In this document: one piece after another, positions 43,954 through 52,322 of the stretch
Layout: each line of letters begins with the position of its first letter
How positions within the stretch are numbered: the first letter of the stretch is position 1
Origin: Fulvivirga sp. M361
GTDB taxonomy: Bacteria; Bacteroidota; Bacteroidia; Cytophagales; Cyclobacteriaceae
Direction: 5' to 3'
Assembly (NCBI RefSeq): GCF_007097395.1
Contig: NZ_VKDC01000011.1
Location: 1-64,000, forward strand
Length of the DNA stretch: 64,000 bases
The notes under the pieces: model-generated
Told to the model about the DNA's origin: nothing
The model's input: the letters and a program-made list of their open reading frames with translations, nothing else
The model's database searches: none
Translations under genes and position numbers: made by a program

Positions 43954-44096
43954 AATTATTTTTTCCACCTAGTTCTAATTAAGGTTTGATCACATACAAT
44001 TTTTCCTTTGCATCAGCAAAACTTGGCTCTACTCCTGATTAAAAGTCTTTCCGATTGCTTTAATTTCACGTACGAACTAAAACCTGACAACATCTA

Positions 44097-45020
44097 ATGA
44101 ATGAACTGCGGATAATTTTTATGGGCACCCCGGACTTTGCAGTTCCAAGCCTGGATATTCTGGTGGAAAACGGCTTCAACATAGTAGCTGTTATCACAGC
44201 GCCGGACAAACCTAAAGGGCGAGGACAAAAGTTGGCTTCATCACCCGTAAAAGAATCTGCCGTAAGTCATAACATTCCCGTTTTACAACCCACTAATTTA
44301 AAAGATCCGGCTTTTCTGGAAGAGCTCAGAGATTATGGAGCTAACCTCCAAATAGTAGTAGCTTTCCGAATGCTACCTGAGGTTGTTTGGAACATGCCGA
44401 AAATTGGAACTTTTAATCTTCATGCCTCGCTCCTACCGCAGTACAGGGGTGCCGCACCTATCCATTGGGCCATTATTAACGGAGAAAAAGAAACTGGTGT
44501 TACCACGTTTTTCTTAAAACATGAAATAGATACCGGTAAGATCATTTTCCAGGAAAAAGAGCCGATCCACCCTGATGATACAGTAGGCAGTCTATATCAA
44601 AGGCTCATGGAGAAAGGTGGCCGACTTGTTTTGAAAACTGTTCAGGCCATAGCAAAAAATGATTATCCTCAAGTGGATCAGGTGGAATCTAATACACTCT
44701 TCAGGGCGCCCAAGATCTTCCGGGAAACATGTGAGATTAATTGGCACCAGCCAGCAACAAAGGTATATGATTTTATTCGTGGCCTTTCTCCCTATCCGGG
44801 TGCATGGACAGAGGTAAATGGAAAAGTGACAAAGCTGTTCAGGGTTAAATTGGCAGAGAATGACCAACTCCCTGATTTGCAACCTGGAGATTTTCTTGCT
44901 GACAACAAGAAAACACTTTATTTCAAGACCTCTGACCACCTGTTGGAAGTTATGGAATTACAATTGGCCGGTAAGAAACGAATGACCACTGAAGAATTAT
45001 TAAGAGGGTCAACGTTATAA
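44097..45020 (+). CDS. fmt: Methionyl-tRNA formyltransferase
   Basis: 307 residues, the normal length. RIIFMGTPDFAV opens the formyltransferase fold. TFNLHASLLPQYRGAAPI places N107 and H109, and HEIDTG places D145, the catalytic triad of the family. The C-terminal OB-like domain (about 205-307) includes FRAPKIFRETCEINW. The enzyme transfers a formyl group from 10-formyl-THF to Met-tRNAfMet for translation initiation. It stands alone, without the def gene often found nearby. Confidence 0.95.
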   Translation: MNELRIIFMGTPDFAVPSLDILVENGFNIVAVITAPDKPKGRGQKLASSPVKESAVSHNIPVLQPTNLKDPAFLEELRDYGANLQIVVAFRMLPEVVWNMPKIGTFNLHASLLPQYRGAAPIHWAIINGEKETGVTTFFLKHEIDTGKIIFQEKEPIHPDDTVGSLYQRLMEKGGRLVLKTVQAIAKNDYPQVDQVESNTLFRAPKIFRETCEINWHQPATKVYDFIRGLSPYPGAWTEVNGKVTKLFRVKLAENDQLPDLQPGDFLADNKKTLYFKTSDHLLEVMELQLAGKKRMTTEELLRGSTL

Positions 45021-45139
45021 AAGTAGTCTCCATCATCTCTACATAAGTGCGACCATAGTCTTTGACAATTAATTTGTATTGTCGACTACTTGTCTTAACT
45101 TACTTATTCTGCTATTGGTCAGAATATTAAAGCTCAGAG

Positions 45140-45562
45140 ATGACTGGATTATATCAACTTATTTATTCAAGTATTCGAACCCCCAGTTGCACTGATGCTG
45201 AGATTGAAGATATTTTAAGATCCTGCAAAAGAAATAATTCTAAAGAGGAGATCACCGGTATTCTTCTACATTCGAGGAATAGATTCATTCAATACATAGA
45301 AGGAACAAGTGAAATATCTAAGCTGTACGAAAAAATAAAATTAGATGATCGCCACTTTAATGTTACACTCTTAGCCTATAGCCCAATAGAAAAACGAATT
45401 TTCCCGAGCTGGCAAATGGGGTTCAAGGACATCGATAAGTTAGGGTTTTACACATCCATTACAGAGAAAGACAAAATTGTTTTTAACAACATGATCAAGG
45501 GTGATATGCCGGAAATAGGTATAGGTATTTCTCTCCTGAAAAAATTCTTCGAAAAAGCTTAA
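45140..45562 (+). CDS. BLUF-domain blue-light sensor (stand-alone)
   Basis: 140 residues, so the BLUF domain (about 1-95) plus a short helical tail. The flavin-network residues are in place: Y9 (QLIYSS), N32 (CKRNN) and Q51 (FIQYIEG), with the ITGILLHSRNRFIQ strand between. W88 or so (FPSWQMGF) is the semi-conserved Trp. Such short proteins bind FAD and signal by protein-protein contact, as no output domain is attached. The partner is unknown; neighbours are unrelated (fmt and a lipoprotein). Confidence 0.88.
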   Translation: MTGLYQLIYSSIRTPSCTDAEIEDILRSCKRNNSKEEITGILLHSRNRFIQYIEGTSEISKLYEKIKLDDRHFNVTLLAYSPIEKRIFPSWQMGFKDIDKLGFYTSITEKDKIVFNNMIKGDMPEIGIGISLLKKFFEKA

Positions 45563-45819
45563 CAAGAGCACAAAACAGATATTGCCATACTTATTTTAAC
45601 AGAAGAGATCCATATCTTTTTTATTTTTTTTCAAGGTTTATCCAGTCTTTAAAAATTGATTTTACTCTCTGATAATGAGTTATTTACACATAAATACTCT
45701 GTATAAAGCACTGAACTTTGATAGTCCTTTTAATAATTCCCGATGCCACTGAGGCAACCCATTTCCATGTATCCTCGTGTTGTGATGGATTGAAATTAAA
45801 TGAAATAATACTAAGCATT

Positions 45820-47202
45820 ATGAAACACAACCTAAGCACTACCCTAACACGTGCAATTTTATTCCTTTTTAGCATGACAGCTCTGCTTTCAGTTCAAAGC
45901 TGTGGAGACGACGACGATTCAGTCCCGGAAGGATCTGCAAATATTCGATTGGTGAAAGTAGACCCTTCAGAGGATAAGTTTTATGTGAAAAACTTTGGTA
46001 CTGTTGCCAAAGATATCAGCGACTATTGGATATGCAACTTAAAAAGCTATGAGCAGTTAAGTAACTTATCATCAGAAGACCTCACATTAGACCCGGATGA
46101 AATGATCGCAATAGACCGTTCTTTCGACAATAATACTTCTGACGTAGGTCTTTATAATGACAATACTTTTACTTCTGCTACCGCGCTCATCGATTTCATG
46201 CAGTATGGAGCAGACCTGGGTACTGATGGCAGGGTAAATGTAGCTGTTGAAAAGGGCATCTGGACAGCAGGTGAATTTGTAGAAGGTGCAGCGCTTTACG
46301 ATTACACCGGTAATGGCACACAAAACGGAGCCAACTTTTGGACAGGTACCGGCACGCTTGGTACACCTAACGTCAGGTTGATCAAAGTAGATGCGGGTGC
46401 AGATCAGATCACATTGAAAAACTTTGGCGACGCACCTCAGGACCTTACGGATATATTTCTATGTAATCGGTTTAGCTATGAAAAGATCAGTGCACTATCT
46501 ACGGCTGATCTAACACTAGACCCTGACGAAACAATAGTGATCGACAGAACCTTAGACGATACGTCTTCAGATGTAGGACTGTATAGTACAAATTCATTTA
46601 CTTCAGCCGAAGCTATGATGGACTTCATGCAGTATGGCGAAGATGTAGCAGCCGGCGGTAGAGCAAGTGTAGCGATAGAAAAAGGCATATGGACGGCAGG
46701 TGAATTTGTAGAAAACGGAACTCCTTACGACTATACAGGCGATGGTAGTCAAAATGGAGCCAGCTCGTGGACCAATACAATTACTCCTAATGTGCGTTTA
46801 TTTAAAGTAGATGCCAATACAGATCAAATTACGTTGAAAAACTTTGGCAATGGACCACTGGACCTTACAGACATATGGCTTTGTAACAGGTTTTCCTATT
46901 CCAAAATCAGTGACCTATCCAGTGCAGACTTAATACTTGATCCTGATGAAACGATTGTAATTGACAGAACGTTGGATGATACATCCTCAGACGTAGGACT
47001 CTACAGTACAAACTCATTTACTTCAGCCGAGGCCATGATGGACTTCATGCAGTATGGTGAAGATGTAGCAGCCGGCGGTAGAGTAAGTGTAGCGATAGAA
47101 AAAGGTATCTGGGCAGCAGGTGAATTTGTAGCCGCTGGAACTCCTTATGACTATATAGGGAATGGCAATCAAAATGGAGCCGGCCAATGGCAAGGAGAAT
47201 AA
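45820..47202 (+). CDS. Lipoprotein of three tandem lamin-tail-like repeats
   Basis: 460 residues from ATG 45820; an upstream in-frame start adds an unlikely N-terminus. Lipobox VQSC (residue 28) with GDDDDS. Then three copies of a 140-residue unit at about 41-182, 183-322 and 323-460. Each starts N(I/V)RL(V/I/F)KVD, continues LKNFG...DLTD...LCN, DPDE-T-(I/V)-(V/A)-IDR, then FMQYGEDV and KGIW(T/A)AGEFV. The opening beta pattern resembles lamin-tail domains. It is surface-exposed by inference. Copies 2 and 3 are close in DNA, so duplication is recent. Confidence 0.7.
   Translation: MKHNLSTTLTRAILFLFSMTALLSVQSCGDDDDSVPEGSANIRLVKVDPSEDKFYVKNFGTVAKDISDYWICNLKSYEQLSNLSSEDLTLDPDEMIAIDRSFDNNTSDVGLYNDNTFTSATALIDFMQYGADLGTDGRVNVAVEKGIWTAGEFVEGAALYDYTGNGTQNGANFWTGTGTLGTPNVRLIKVDAGADQITLKNFGDAPQDLTDIFLCNRFSYEKISALSTADLTLDPDETIVIDRTLDDTSSDVGLYSTNSFTSAEAMMDFMQYGEDVAAGGRASVAIEKGIWTAGEFVENGTPYDYTGDGSQNGASSWTNTITPNVRLFKVDANTDQITLKNFGNGPLDLTDIWLCNRFSYSKISDLSSADLILDPDETIVIDRTLDDTSSDVGLYSTNSFTSAEAMMDFMQYGEDVAAGGRVSVAIEKGIWAAGEFVAAGTPYDYIGNGNQNGAGQWQGE
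46369..47199 (+). repeat. Tandem DNA repeats (copies 2 and 3) in the lipoprotein gene
   Basis: Two about 415-bp units (46369-46787, 46788-47199) share long identical blocks, for example around ATGATGGACTTCATGCAGTA and GATGTAGCAGCCGGCGGTAG. The first copy (45940-46368) is more diverged. Recombination between copies 2 and 3 could change repeat number. Confidence 0.7.
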
Positions 47203-47258
47203 AATTGTAGAACTGATCACATCTTGTTCCAATACAGCTGTTGATTTGTGAAATAATC

Positions 47259-47292
47259 AAAAAAGGCCTCTCAAGTTTGCGAGGCCTTTTTT
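47259..47292 (+). terminator. Strong terminator of the repeat lipoprotein gene
   Basis: AAAAAAGGCCTC and GAGGCCTTTTTT form a perfect 12-bp stem with a 10-nt loop and a terminal T-run, 57 bp after the stop. It is symmetric, so it can act in both directions. Confidence 0.85.
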
Positions 47293-47675
47293 GACTGATT
47301 GTCACGTGCTAAAACAAGTTGACACAAAATCGACTTATTGATAAAACATGGAAAACGGAGTATGCCAGCAGCTGAGTAGGAGTACGTAACAGGACTACCA
47401 TTTATACTACTAAATTTAGTATGCAGCTCAGAAAATGCCCATGGAGAATGAGATCCATAAAAGATTCTATGACTCGATAGCCCCTCTATGTGCCTTGAGG
47501 CTCATTTACATTTTAGACTAAACAACAGATCAAAATCATTCTTAAAATAAAACAGGAGTAAGTTCTCAAATGACAACATATGAAGTAAGAGTGACTCAAG
47601 GATGAAAATAAAAGAGATAGCAGATGTCATTACTTAATGTATAAGAATTAGTTCATTTTCACTTAGCTTTATCTC
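47293..47675. other. Intergenic region before folA
   Basis: No ORF or RNA gene is recognisable in about 380 bp. The folA promoter presumably lies near 47630-47660. Confidence 0.35.
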
Positions 47676-48185
47676 ATGAAGGTATCTATGATTGCCGCAG
47701 TAGCAGAAAACAACGTCATTGGAAAAGATAATGACCTTGTTTGGAATTTACCCGACGATATGAAGTTTTTTATGCGTAAGACCACAGGTCACCATGTAAT
47801 TATGGGAAGGAAAAACTTTGAGTCTATTCCGGAAAAATTCAGACCGTTACCAAATCGTACTAATATCATTGTTACAAGAAACCAAACATACGACGGAGGG
47901 GATGCCTTAATCGTCGGCTCCATTCAGGAAGCGTTGGAAATAGCCAAAAAGAATGAAGAAACGGAGGCTTTCATTATTGGGGGAGGCCAAATTTATGAAA
48001 TGGGCCTCCCTTTATCGGATATTATGTATATCACTGAAATAAAGGCTTCCTTTACAGGAGATACTTTTTATCCTGTATACCCCTCGTCGGAATGGAAAGA
48101 GCGTGAACGTATTCCTCATGAAGTAGATGAACGACACGCATATCCCTTTGATTTTGTTACTTATGACAGAACGTCTTATAAATAA
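47676..48185 (+). CDS. folA: Dihydrofolate reductase
   Basis: 169 residues, the normal bacterial size. MIAAVAENNVIGKDNDLVWN opens the fold and W23-N-L-P-D-D28 holds the substrate-binding Asp (D28, equal to D27 in E. coli). HVIMGRKNFESIP and NIIVTR are NADPH-side segments, and AFIIGGGQIYEMGL is the conserved G-G loop. It reduces dihydrofolate to tetrahydrofolate with NADPH. It is followed after an overlapping hairpin terminator by convergent minus-strand genes. Confidence 0.95.
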   Translation: MKVSMIAAVAENNVIGKDNDLVWNLPDDMKFFMRKTTGHHVIMGRKNFESIPEKFRPLPNRTNIIVTRNQTYDGGDALIVGSIQEALEIAKKNEETEAFIIGGGQIYEMGLPLSDIMYITEIKASFTGDTFYPVYPSSEWKERERIPHEVDERHAYPFDFVTYDRTSYK

Positions 48186-48221
48186 AAATGCAGGAGTAAA
48201 TATTACCTCTGCATTTTTATT
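48181..48221 (+). terminator. Terminator of folA
   Basis: AATAAAAATGCAG and CTGCATTTTTATT pair perfectly over 13 bp around a 15-nt loop, beginning at the stop codon. T-rich 3' arms occur on both strands, so it may also serve the convergent cutA transcript. Confidence 0.75.
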
Positions 48222-48247
48222 TATACGTCATTAAAAGTGGGTATTAC

Positions 48248-48562
48248 CTATACAGTAATAACTCCTTCCCGTAGAACATCCTGGTAAAAGTGATTAATCT
48301 GAGTAATAGGCATTGAGAAGATGTTAGGTTGCTTTGTACCCATTAATTCTGAAACGCGTTTTTCTATGCTGGAGTACAGAAGCGCCTTCGTCTTAATTAG
48401 TAAAATCGTCTCAGAAGTATCCTGAACTTCATTGTCCATCCACCTCAATGTCTGAATTCTGGGGATAACATTAGCACTATTTGTAATACGTTCCTGAATA
48501 AGTACACGACCAATACTCCTTGCCTCTGCAGCATCTTTGGTAATGAGATAGATCAATACCAT
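48248..48562 (-). CDS. cutA: CutA-like divalent ion tolerance protein
   Basis: 104 residues, a typical trimeric CutA1 size. NSANVIPRIQTLRWMDNEVQ matches the conserved A-C/S-V-N-I-x-P-x-x-x-S-x-Y-x-W-x-x-x-x-x-x-x-E strip, followed by ILLIKTK and a helical C-terminus with ISQINHFY-like sequence. Physiological function is uncertain (metal tolerance or signalling). It starts 5 bp after the ECF sigma gene on the same strand, so they form an operon, preceded by the shared 17-bp palindrome. Confidence 0.8.
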   Translation of the reverse strand: MVLIYLITKDAAEARSIGRVLIQERITNSANVIPRIQTLRWMDNEVQDTSETILLIKTKALLYSSIEKRVSELMGTKQPNIFSMPITQINHFYQDVLREGVITV

Positions 48563-48567
48563 AACAC

Positions 48568-49107
48568 TTAATTGTTGCGCCCATAGAACCCTGAATCCAT
48601 CAAAGATTTACGCATTAACATTCTGGCCCGATGTATCCGGGTTTTTACCGTACACAAAGGAATATCCAATACCTTTGAAATTTCTTCATACTTCAGCCCC
48701 TCAAAATCCCTCAAAAAAATGGCCCACTTGAATTCTTCTTTTAGCGCATTAAATGCGTTCATAACCTCGTCACTAAAGGTATTCCGAAAAACATCCGGCT
48801 TCACAGGTGTTTCATAATAGTTAATATCATTATTCTCATCCGTCATCTCCACAAACGGTCCTTTTTGCTTTCTTCTATAATTATTAACAAACAGGTTATA
48901 CATCATTTTAAACAACCATGACCTTGCGTTGGTACCGGGTTCATAATAGTTTTGATATCTAAAAGCCCGTAGAAAAGTATCTTGTACCAGGTCCTGGGCG
49001 TCTTCCTCATTATTAGCAAGTTTTACAGCAAAATGAAACATAGCATCTGTATGCTGTAAAAATTCTTCTAGATGTTGCTCGTTTGGAGATGAAGTTAATG
49101 TATGCAT
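48568..49107 (-). CDS. ECF-type RNA polymerase sigma factor
   Basis: 179 residues from ATG 49107 (a TTG two codons earlier also fits). Region 2: FAVKLANNEEDAQDLVQDTF, LRAFRYQNYYEPGTNARSWL; region 4: ALKEEFKWAIFLRDFEGLKY, ISKVLDIPLCTVKTRIHRAR. This is the SigW/RpoE-like subgroup, not FecI type. No anti-sigma gene is adjacent; cutA follows instead. The 17-bp palindrome of the regional regulon lies 16 bp upstream, so its synthesis is probably controlled there. Confidence 0.9.
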   Translation of the reverse strand: MHTLTSSPNEQHLEEFLQHTDAMFHFAVKLANNEEDAQDLVQDTFLRAFRYQNYYEPGTNARSWLFKMMYNLFVNNYRRKQKGPFVEMTDENNDINYYETPVKPDVFRNTFSDEVMNAFNALKEEFKWAIFLRDFEGLKYEEISKVLDIPLCTVKTRIHRARMLMRKSLMDSGFYGRNN

Positions 49108-49123
49108 AGCCAAATATTTTACA

Positions 49124-49140
49124 TGATAGTAATACTATTA
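49124..49140 (-). promoter_or_regulatory. Regulon palindrome, site A (ECF sigma-cutA)
   Basis: TGATAGTAATACTATTA; on the gene's strand it reads TAATAGTATTACTATCA. Sixteen bases separate it from the sigma gene ATG. One of six near-identical sites in the window. Confidence 0.7.
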
Positions 49141-49531
49141 TTTTTAAACGCAATATACTGAAAAAAGTTATGAAGTGTTTCAAACTAACGTGCTATACTT
49201 TTAATTTTGATGATAGAAGGAAGAAGGCCGTGTTTTAATAAGGTTTTCTATCACTTATCCGGTTATCGAAAAAGGTCTAATCACTTAAAAAAACAGCCAA
49301 TAGCTATCACTTGATAGATTTATATTTCTAAGAGTTTGTACCGGCCGGCAGGATAAACCATAGCGATTGATACTCGCTCAGATTATCGCAGCTTCTTTCA
49401 GGGATAGTGTAGTATAAAAGTTCTTCTCAGACTTTTGAAATGACTTTGTGAGTCAAGTAAAGGAAGCATCGTTTTTGACGGGTATTGGATTGGATACTAA
49501 TTTAGATGGTTTTCAGGCAGAAAAGCCAAAA
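49141..49531. other. Intergenic region behind the exporter operon
   Basis: About 390 bp between the tolC-like stop and the ECF sigma promoter. No ORF, RNA or strong hairpin is recognised. Confidence 0.35.
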
Positions 49532-50968
49532 TCACTGCTCCACCAATAATCCAAGATTAACCACGCCAGCTGCCCAATAAAGATTGGCGATGTTTTTATA
49601 ATAAGTAGCGCGAAGTTTGAACAATTTGGACTGTGCAGCAATCAATTTTTCAATCTGGACATTGATCTTGAAAAGATCACTTTCTCCATTTTGCAGGTTA
49701 AGCCGTTCAGCAGCCAAAATAAGTTGATAATTATTGGCCATTTCCTCTTGTTGTATCAACATATCACCGGTATTTACAAGAGAATTAAACTGCCCATTGA
49801 TATTGTTAATGATCTGACGCTCTGCAAAATCCCGTTGAAAGTTGTTCTCTATTAATTTCAGTTTGGTCTGATTAAGTTTGGCTCGTTCTTTCCTCAAAAA
49901 AATAGGAAATGAAAAATCCACTCCTACTTTTAAATTCTCCGTTAAGGTAATATCATTACGGTCTCCCTGAGCGTTGAATGGCTGGTCCAGTAGAACATAG
50001 TTCAAATCCAACTGTGGCTTGAGGTTTTCCCTTGCCAGATCTCTGTCTACCATCAATGACCTGTTCTTAATATCCAATTTGCGTATTTCCGGATGATTTT
50101 CTCGCGCCATTTCTACCAGTTCATTTAAAAACGCATCTTCAAACGTAAGCGTAGGCAATTGTTCCGGCCTCACATTATCTGCAAGTTCAAGCGGTGCACC
50201 ATCGGCATTCCACAAGTTATTGGATAGTGTCAGGGCTGCTTTAATACGATCAATATTCGCCTGCTGATAATCGATCATCCTGGTTTGAAGCGTAATTTTA
50301 GCCTGGATCGTATCGATAGCAGCTGTTTCTCCATAATCAAAAGCTAATTTGGTACGGTCAAAGATATCCTGGGCCACACCAATACTTTGCTGCATCAGCA
50401 GGTAGTTATTGTAGGCGAAATACCACTCCCAATAATCTTTAGCAGCTGTCAGCAGTATTTTGTTCATCTCCTTGATCTGCTCTGCCTCAGCCATATCCTG
50501 AAAAAGCCGGGCCTGCTTTACTGTAGCTCTTCGCTGATCGATAAAAAGGCCTTTACCTACCGGAATAGATACTCCGGCAAATACCTGCTGATTATTTGTT
50601 TTATCAGAAATCTCATTCTCATCACTCACAAAGTCACCAGTAGCTCTTTCTACCCCTACTTGGGGATCAATGGGAAACCAAACGGGGATCTTCAACCCAA
50701 CTTTAAGACGGTTATAATACTCTATTTCTGACAAATCCTTATAATCCCATGAACCTTCCAGCTTTGGATCAAAACCACCACGTGCCAGTCTGACTTCTTG
50801 CATGGCCTGGTCCGTTAATAGCTCCGCCTGCTTAACTACCGGATGATTATTCAGAACTAATGCATAGAAATCATCAAACTTAAGTACCGTGATACTGTCT
50901 GACTCTGTTTGTGCGAATAGGTGAAAAGAAATACAGCAGCAAAACAATATGCCTATCAGTCTTCTCAT
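49532..50968 (-). CDS. TolC family outer membrane efflux protein
   Basis: 478 residues with a signal peptide (to about 20, HLFAQ). Two structural repeats of long helices with heptad-like patterns are visible, for example LLTDQAMQEVRLARGGFDPK and IDTIQAKITLQTRMIDYQQA in the first half and RENLKPQLDLNYVL, then IIQQEEMANNYQLILAAERL in the second. The protein forms the outer membrane channel of a tripartite exporter. Its start overlaps the stop of the HlyD-like gene by 4 bp. It closes the TetR-ABC-HlyD-TolC operon. Confidence 0.9.
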   Translation of the reverse strand: MRRLIGILFCCCISFHLFAQTESDSITVLKFDDFYALVLNNHPVVKQAELLTDQAMQEVRLARGGFDPKLEGSWDYKDLSEIEYYNRLKVGLKIPVWFPIDPQVGVERATGDFVSDENEISDKTNNQQVFAGVSIPVGKGLFIDQRRATVKQARLFQDMAEAEQIKEMNKILLTAAKDYWEWYFAYNNYLLMQQSIGVAQDIFDRTKLAFDYGETAAIDTIQAKITLQTRMIDYQQANIDRIKAALTLSNNLWNADGAPLELADNVRPEQLPTLTFEDAFLNELVEMARENHPEIRKLDIKNRSLMVDRDLARENLKPQLDLNYVLLDQPFNAQGDRNDITLTENLKVGVDFSFPIFLRKERAKLNQTKLKLIENNFQRDFAERQIINNINGQFNSLVNTGDMLIQQEEMANNYQLILAAERLNLQNGESDLFKINVQIEKLIAAQSKLFKLRATYYKNIANLYWAAGVVNLGLLVEQ

Positions 50969-52317
50969 TTTGCCTTGCTCTTCTTGTTTTCTTTACCAGC
51001 TTTGTCTGACGAGGGTTCCTCATACAAACTAGGTGGAAAGCCATTCAATTGTCGCCATATTTCATACCATATAGGCACATTATCAAGCATTACCCAGCCC
51101 TTTGTACCTGAACCAAGCCTAAGTTGTTCCGGCCATTGTTCATCATCAGGATCAGGAGTAACCAATATACGAAATTCATTTCCCTGGGTATTGAAATAAT
51201 CTATGACCTGTACCACTCCACCAAAAGTACCTACTGAAACGCTGGGCCATCCGGAAAACTGCAAAGCAGGCCATCCATCAAATTCAATTCTTACTTTTCG
51301 ACCAATAGATAACAAAGGGACATCCATGGCCTTAACATACATTTCTACCGCTACATCCGGGTCAGCGGGCATAATGGTCACTACAGCTTCCCCTTCTTTT
51401 ATTGTCTCTCCTATCCCCGCTTGCATTGCCCTAACCACAAAGCCCGATTGTGGAGCTATTACCTGGTATTGCTTGTTTCTGATCTGCATGTTGGCATATT
51501 CGTTTTTAAGCTTGGCTAAAGAAGCTTCCGCATCAAAAAGTTCCGAAAGTGTAGCGTTAAGATCGGATTGGGCCTTGCTGATCTTATCCTGATATTCCGC
51601 CTGTACTCCTGCAAGGTTTACACGAGAATTAACAAGTTCTGCTTTAGCTTCCAGGTATTTATTTTCTGAAGAAACGACTTTCATTCGTGACTCCTGGTAC
51701 TTGGATTCTATATCCTGAAATTTGGTTAAAGCTATATTGCCAGCGTCATATAAAGTCTTATTACGTTCGTATTGATTGCTAAAGTTATTGAATCGAACTT
51801 TCTCCGCAAGGTAGTCAACACTATCAGAAATAAGTTTAAAACCTGTCTGTGCCAGTTTATTCTGGGCTTGTTCATACTTCACGGTGAGGCCGTCGTTTAA
51901 TGCTTTTATCTGGTTCTTAAGTGCATCAACCTTGGCTTGCTTCGAAATAATACTATTTGCTTTCGCCTCTAACTGCTCTTCAAGGCGGATCAGGAGGTCA
52001 GGGTCAAAATATTTATCCTTTATCTCACTAAGTGTCAGAATAGTATCATTGATACTAACAAACTCACCTTCGCGAACTTTCCAGCTCTCTATACGCCCTG
52101 CTATGGCAGATTCTACAGATTGTGGCCTGTTACTGGGTGTAAAGGCGGTAACGTTGCCTACACCTTGAATGTTCTGCTGCCATGGTACAAATAATACAAT
52201 GAAAAAAATTGCTCCGATTCCTAAAAGTACACGTGCTAACCTACGCCCGGCACTGGGCGTTTTCAATGTTTTTAAAGTGTAGAGCTCTTTACTTGTTAGT
52301 TCTTCTCTGACTTCCAT
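50965..52317 (-). CDS. HlyD-family periplasmic adaptor
   Basis: 450 residues. One N-terminal transmembrane helix (RVLLGIGAIFFIVLFVPW), then a lipoyl/biotinyl-like half (VESAIAGRIESWKVREGEFV), and a long coiled coil (about 110-290, with LEAKANSIISKQAKVDALKN). The second lipoyl half contains VIAPQSGFVVRAMQAGIGET. A beta-barrel (VDVAVEMYVKAMDVP, WPALQFSGWPSVSVG) and a Lys-rich tail follow. It bridges the inner membrane ABC protein and TolC. The gene is 5 bp downstream of the ABC gene. Confidence 0.9.
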   Translation of the reverse strand: MEVREELTSKELYTLKTLKTPSAGRRLARVLLGIGAIFFIVLFVPWQQNIQGVGNVTAFTPSNRPQSVESAIAGRIESWKVREGEFVSINDTILTLSEIKDKYFDPDLLIRLEEQLEAKANSIISKQAKVDALKNQIKALNDGLTVKYEQAQNKLAQTGFKLISDSVDYLAEKVRFNNFSNQYERNKTLYDAGNIALTKFQDIESKYQESRMKVVSSENKYLEAKAELVNSRVNLAGVQAEYQDKISKAQSDLNATLSELFDAEASLAKLKNEYANMQIRNKQYQVIAPQSGFVVRAMQAGIGETIKEGEAVVTIMPADPDVAVEMYVKAMDVPLLSIGRKVRIEFDGWPALQFSGWPSVSVGTFGGVVQVIDYFNTQGNEFRILVTPDPDDEQWPEQLRLGSGTKGWVMLDNVPIWYEIWRQLNGFPPSLYEEPSSDKAGKENKKSKAK

Positions 52318-52322
52318 GACAA

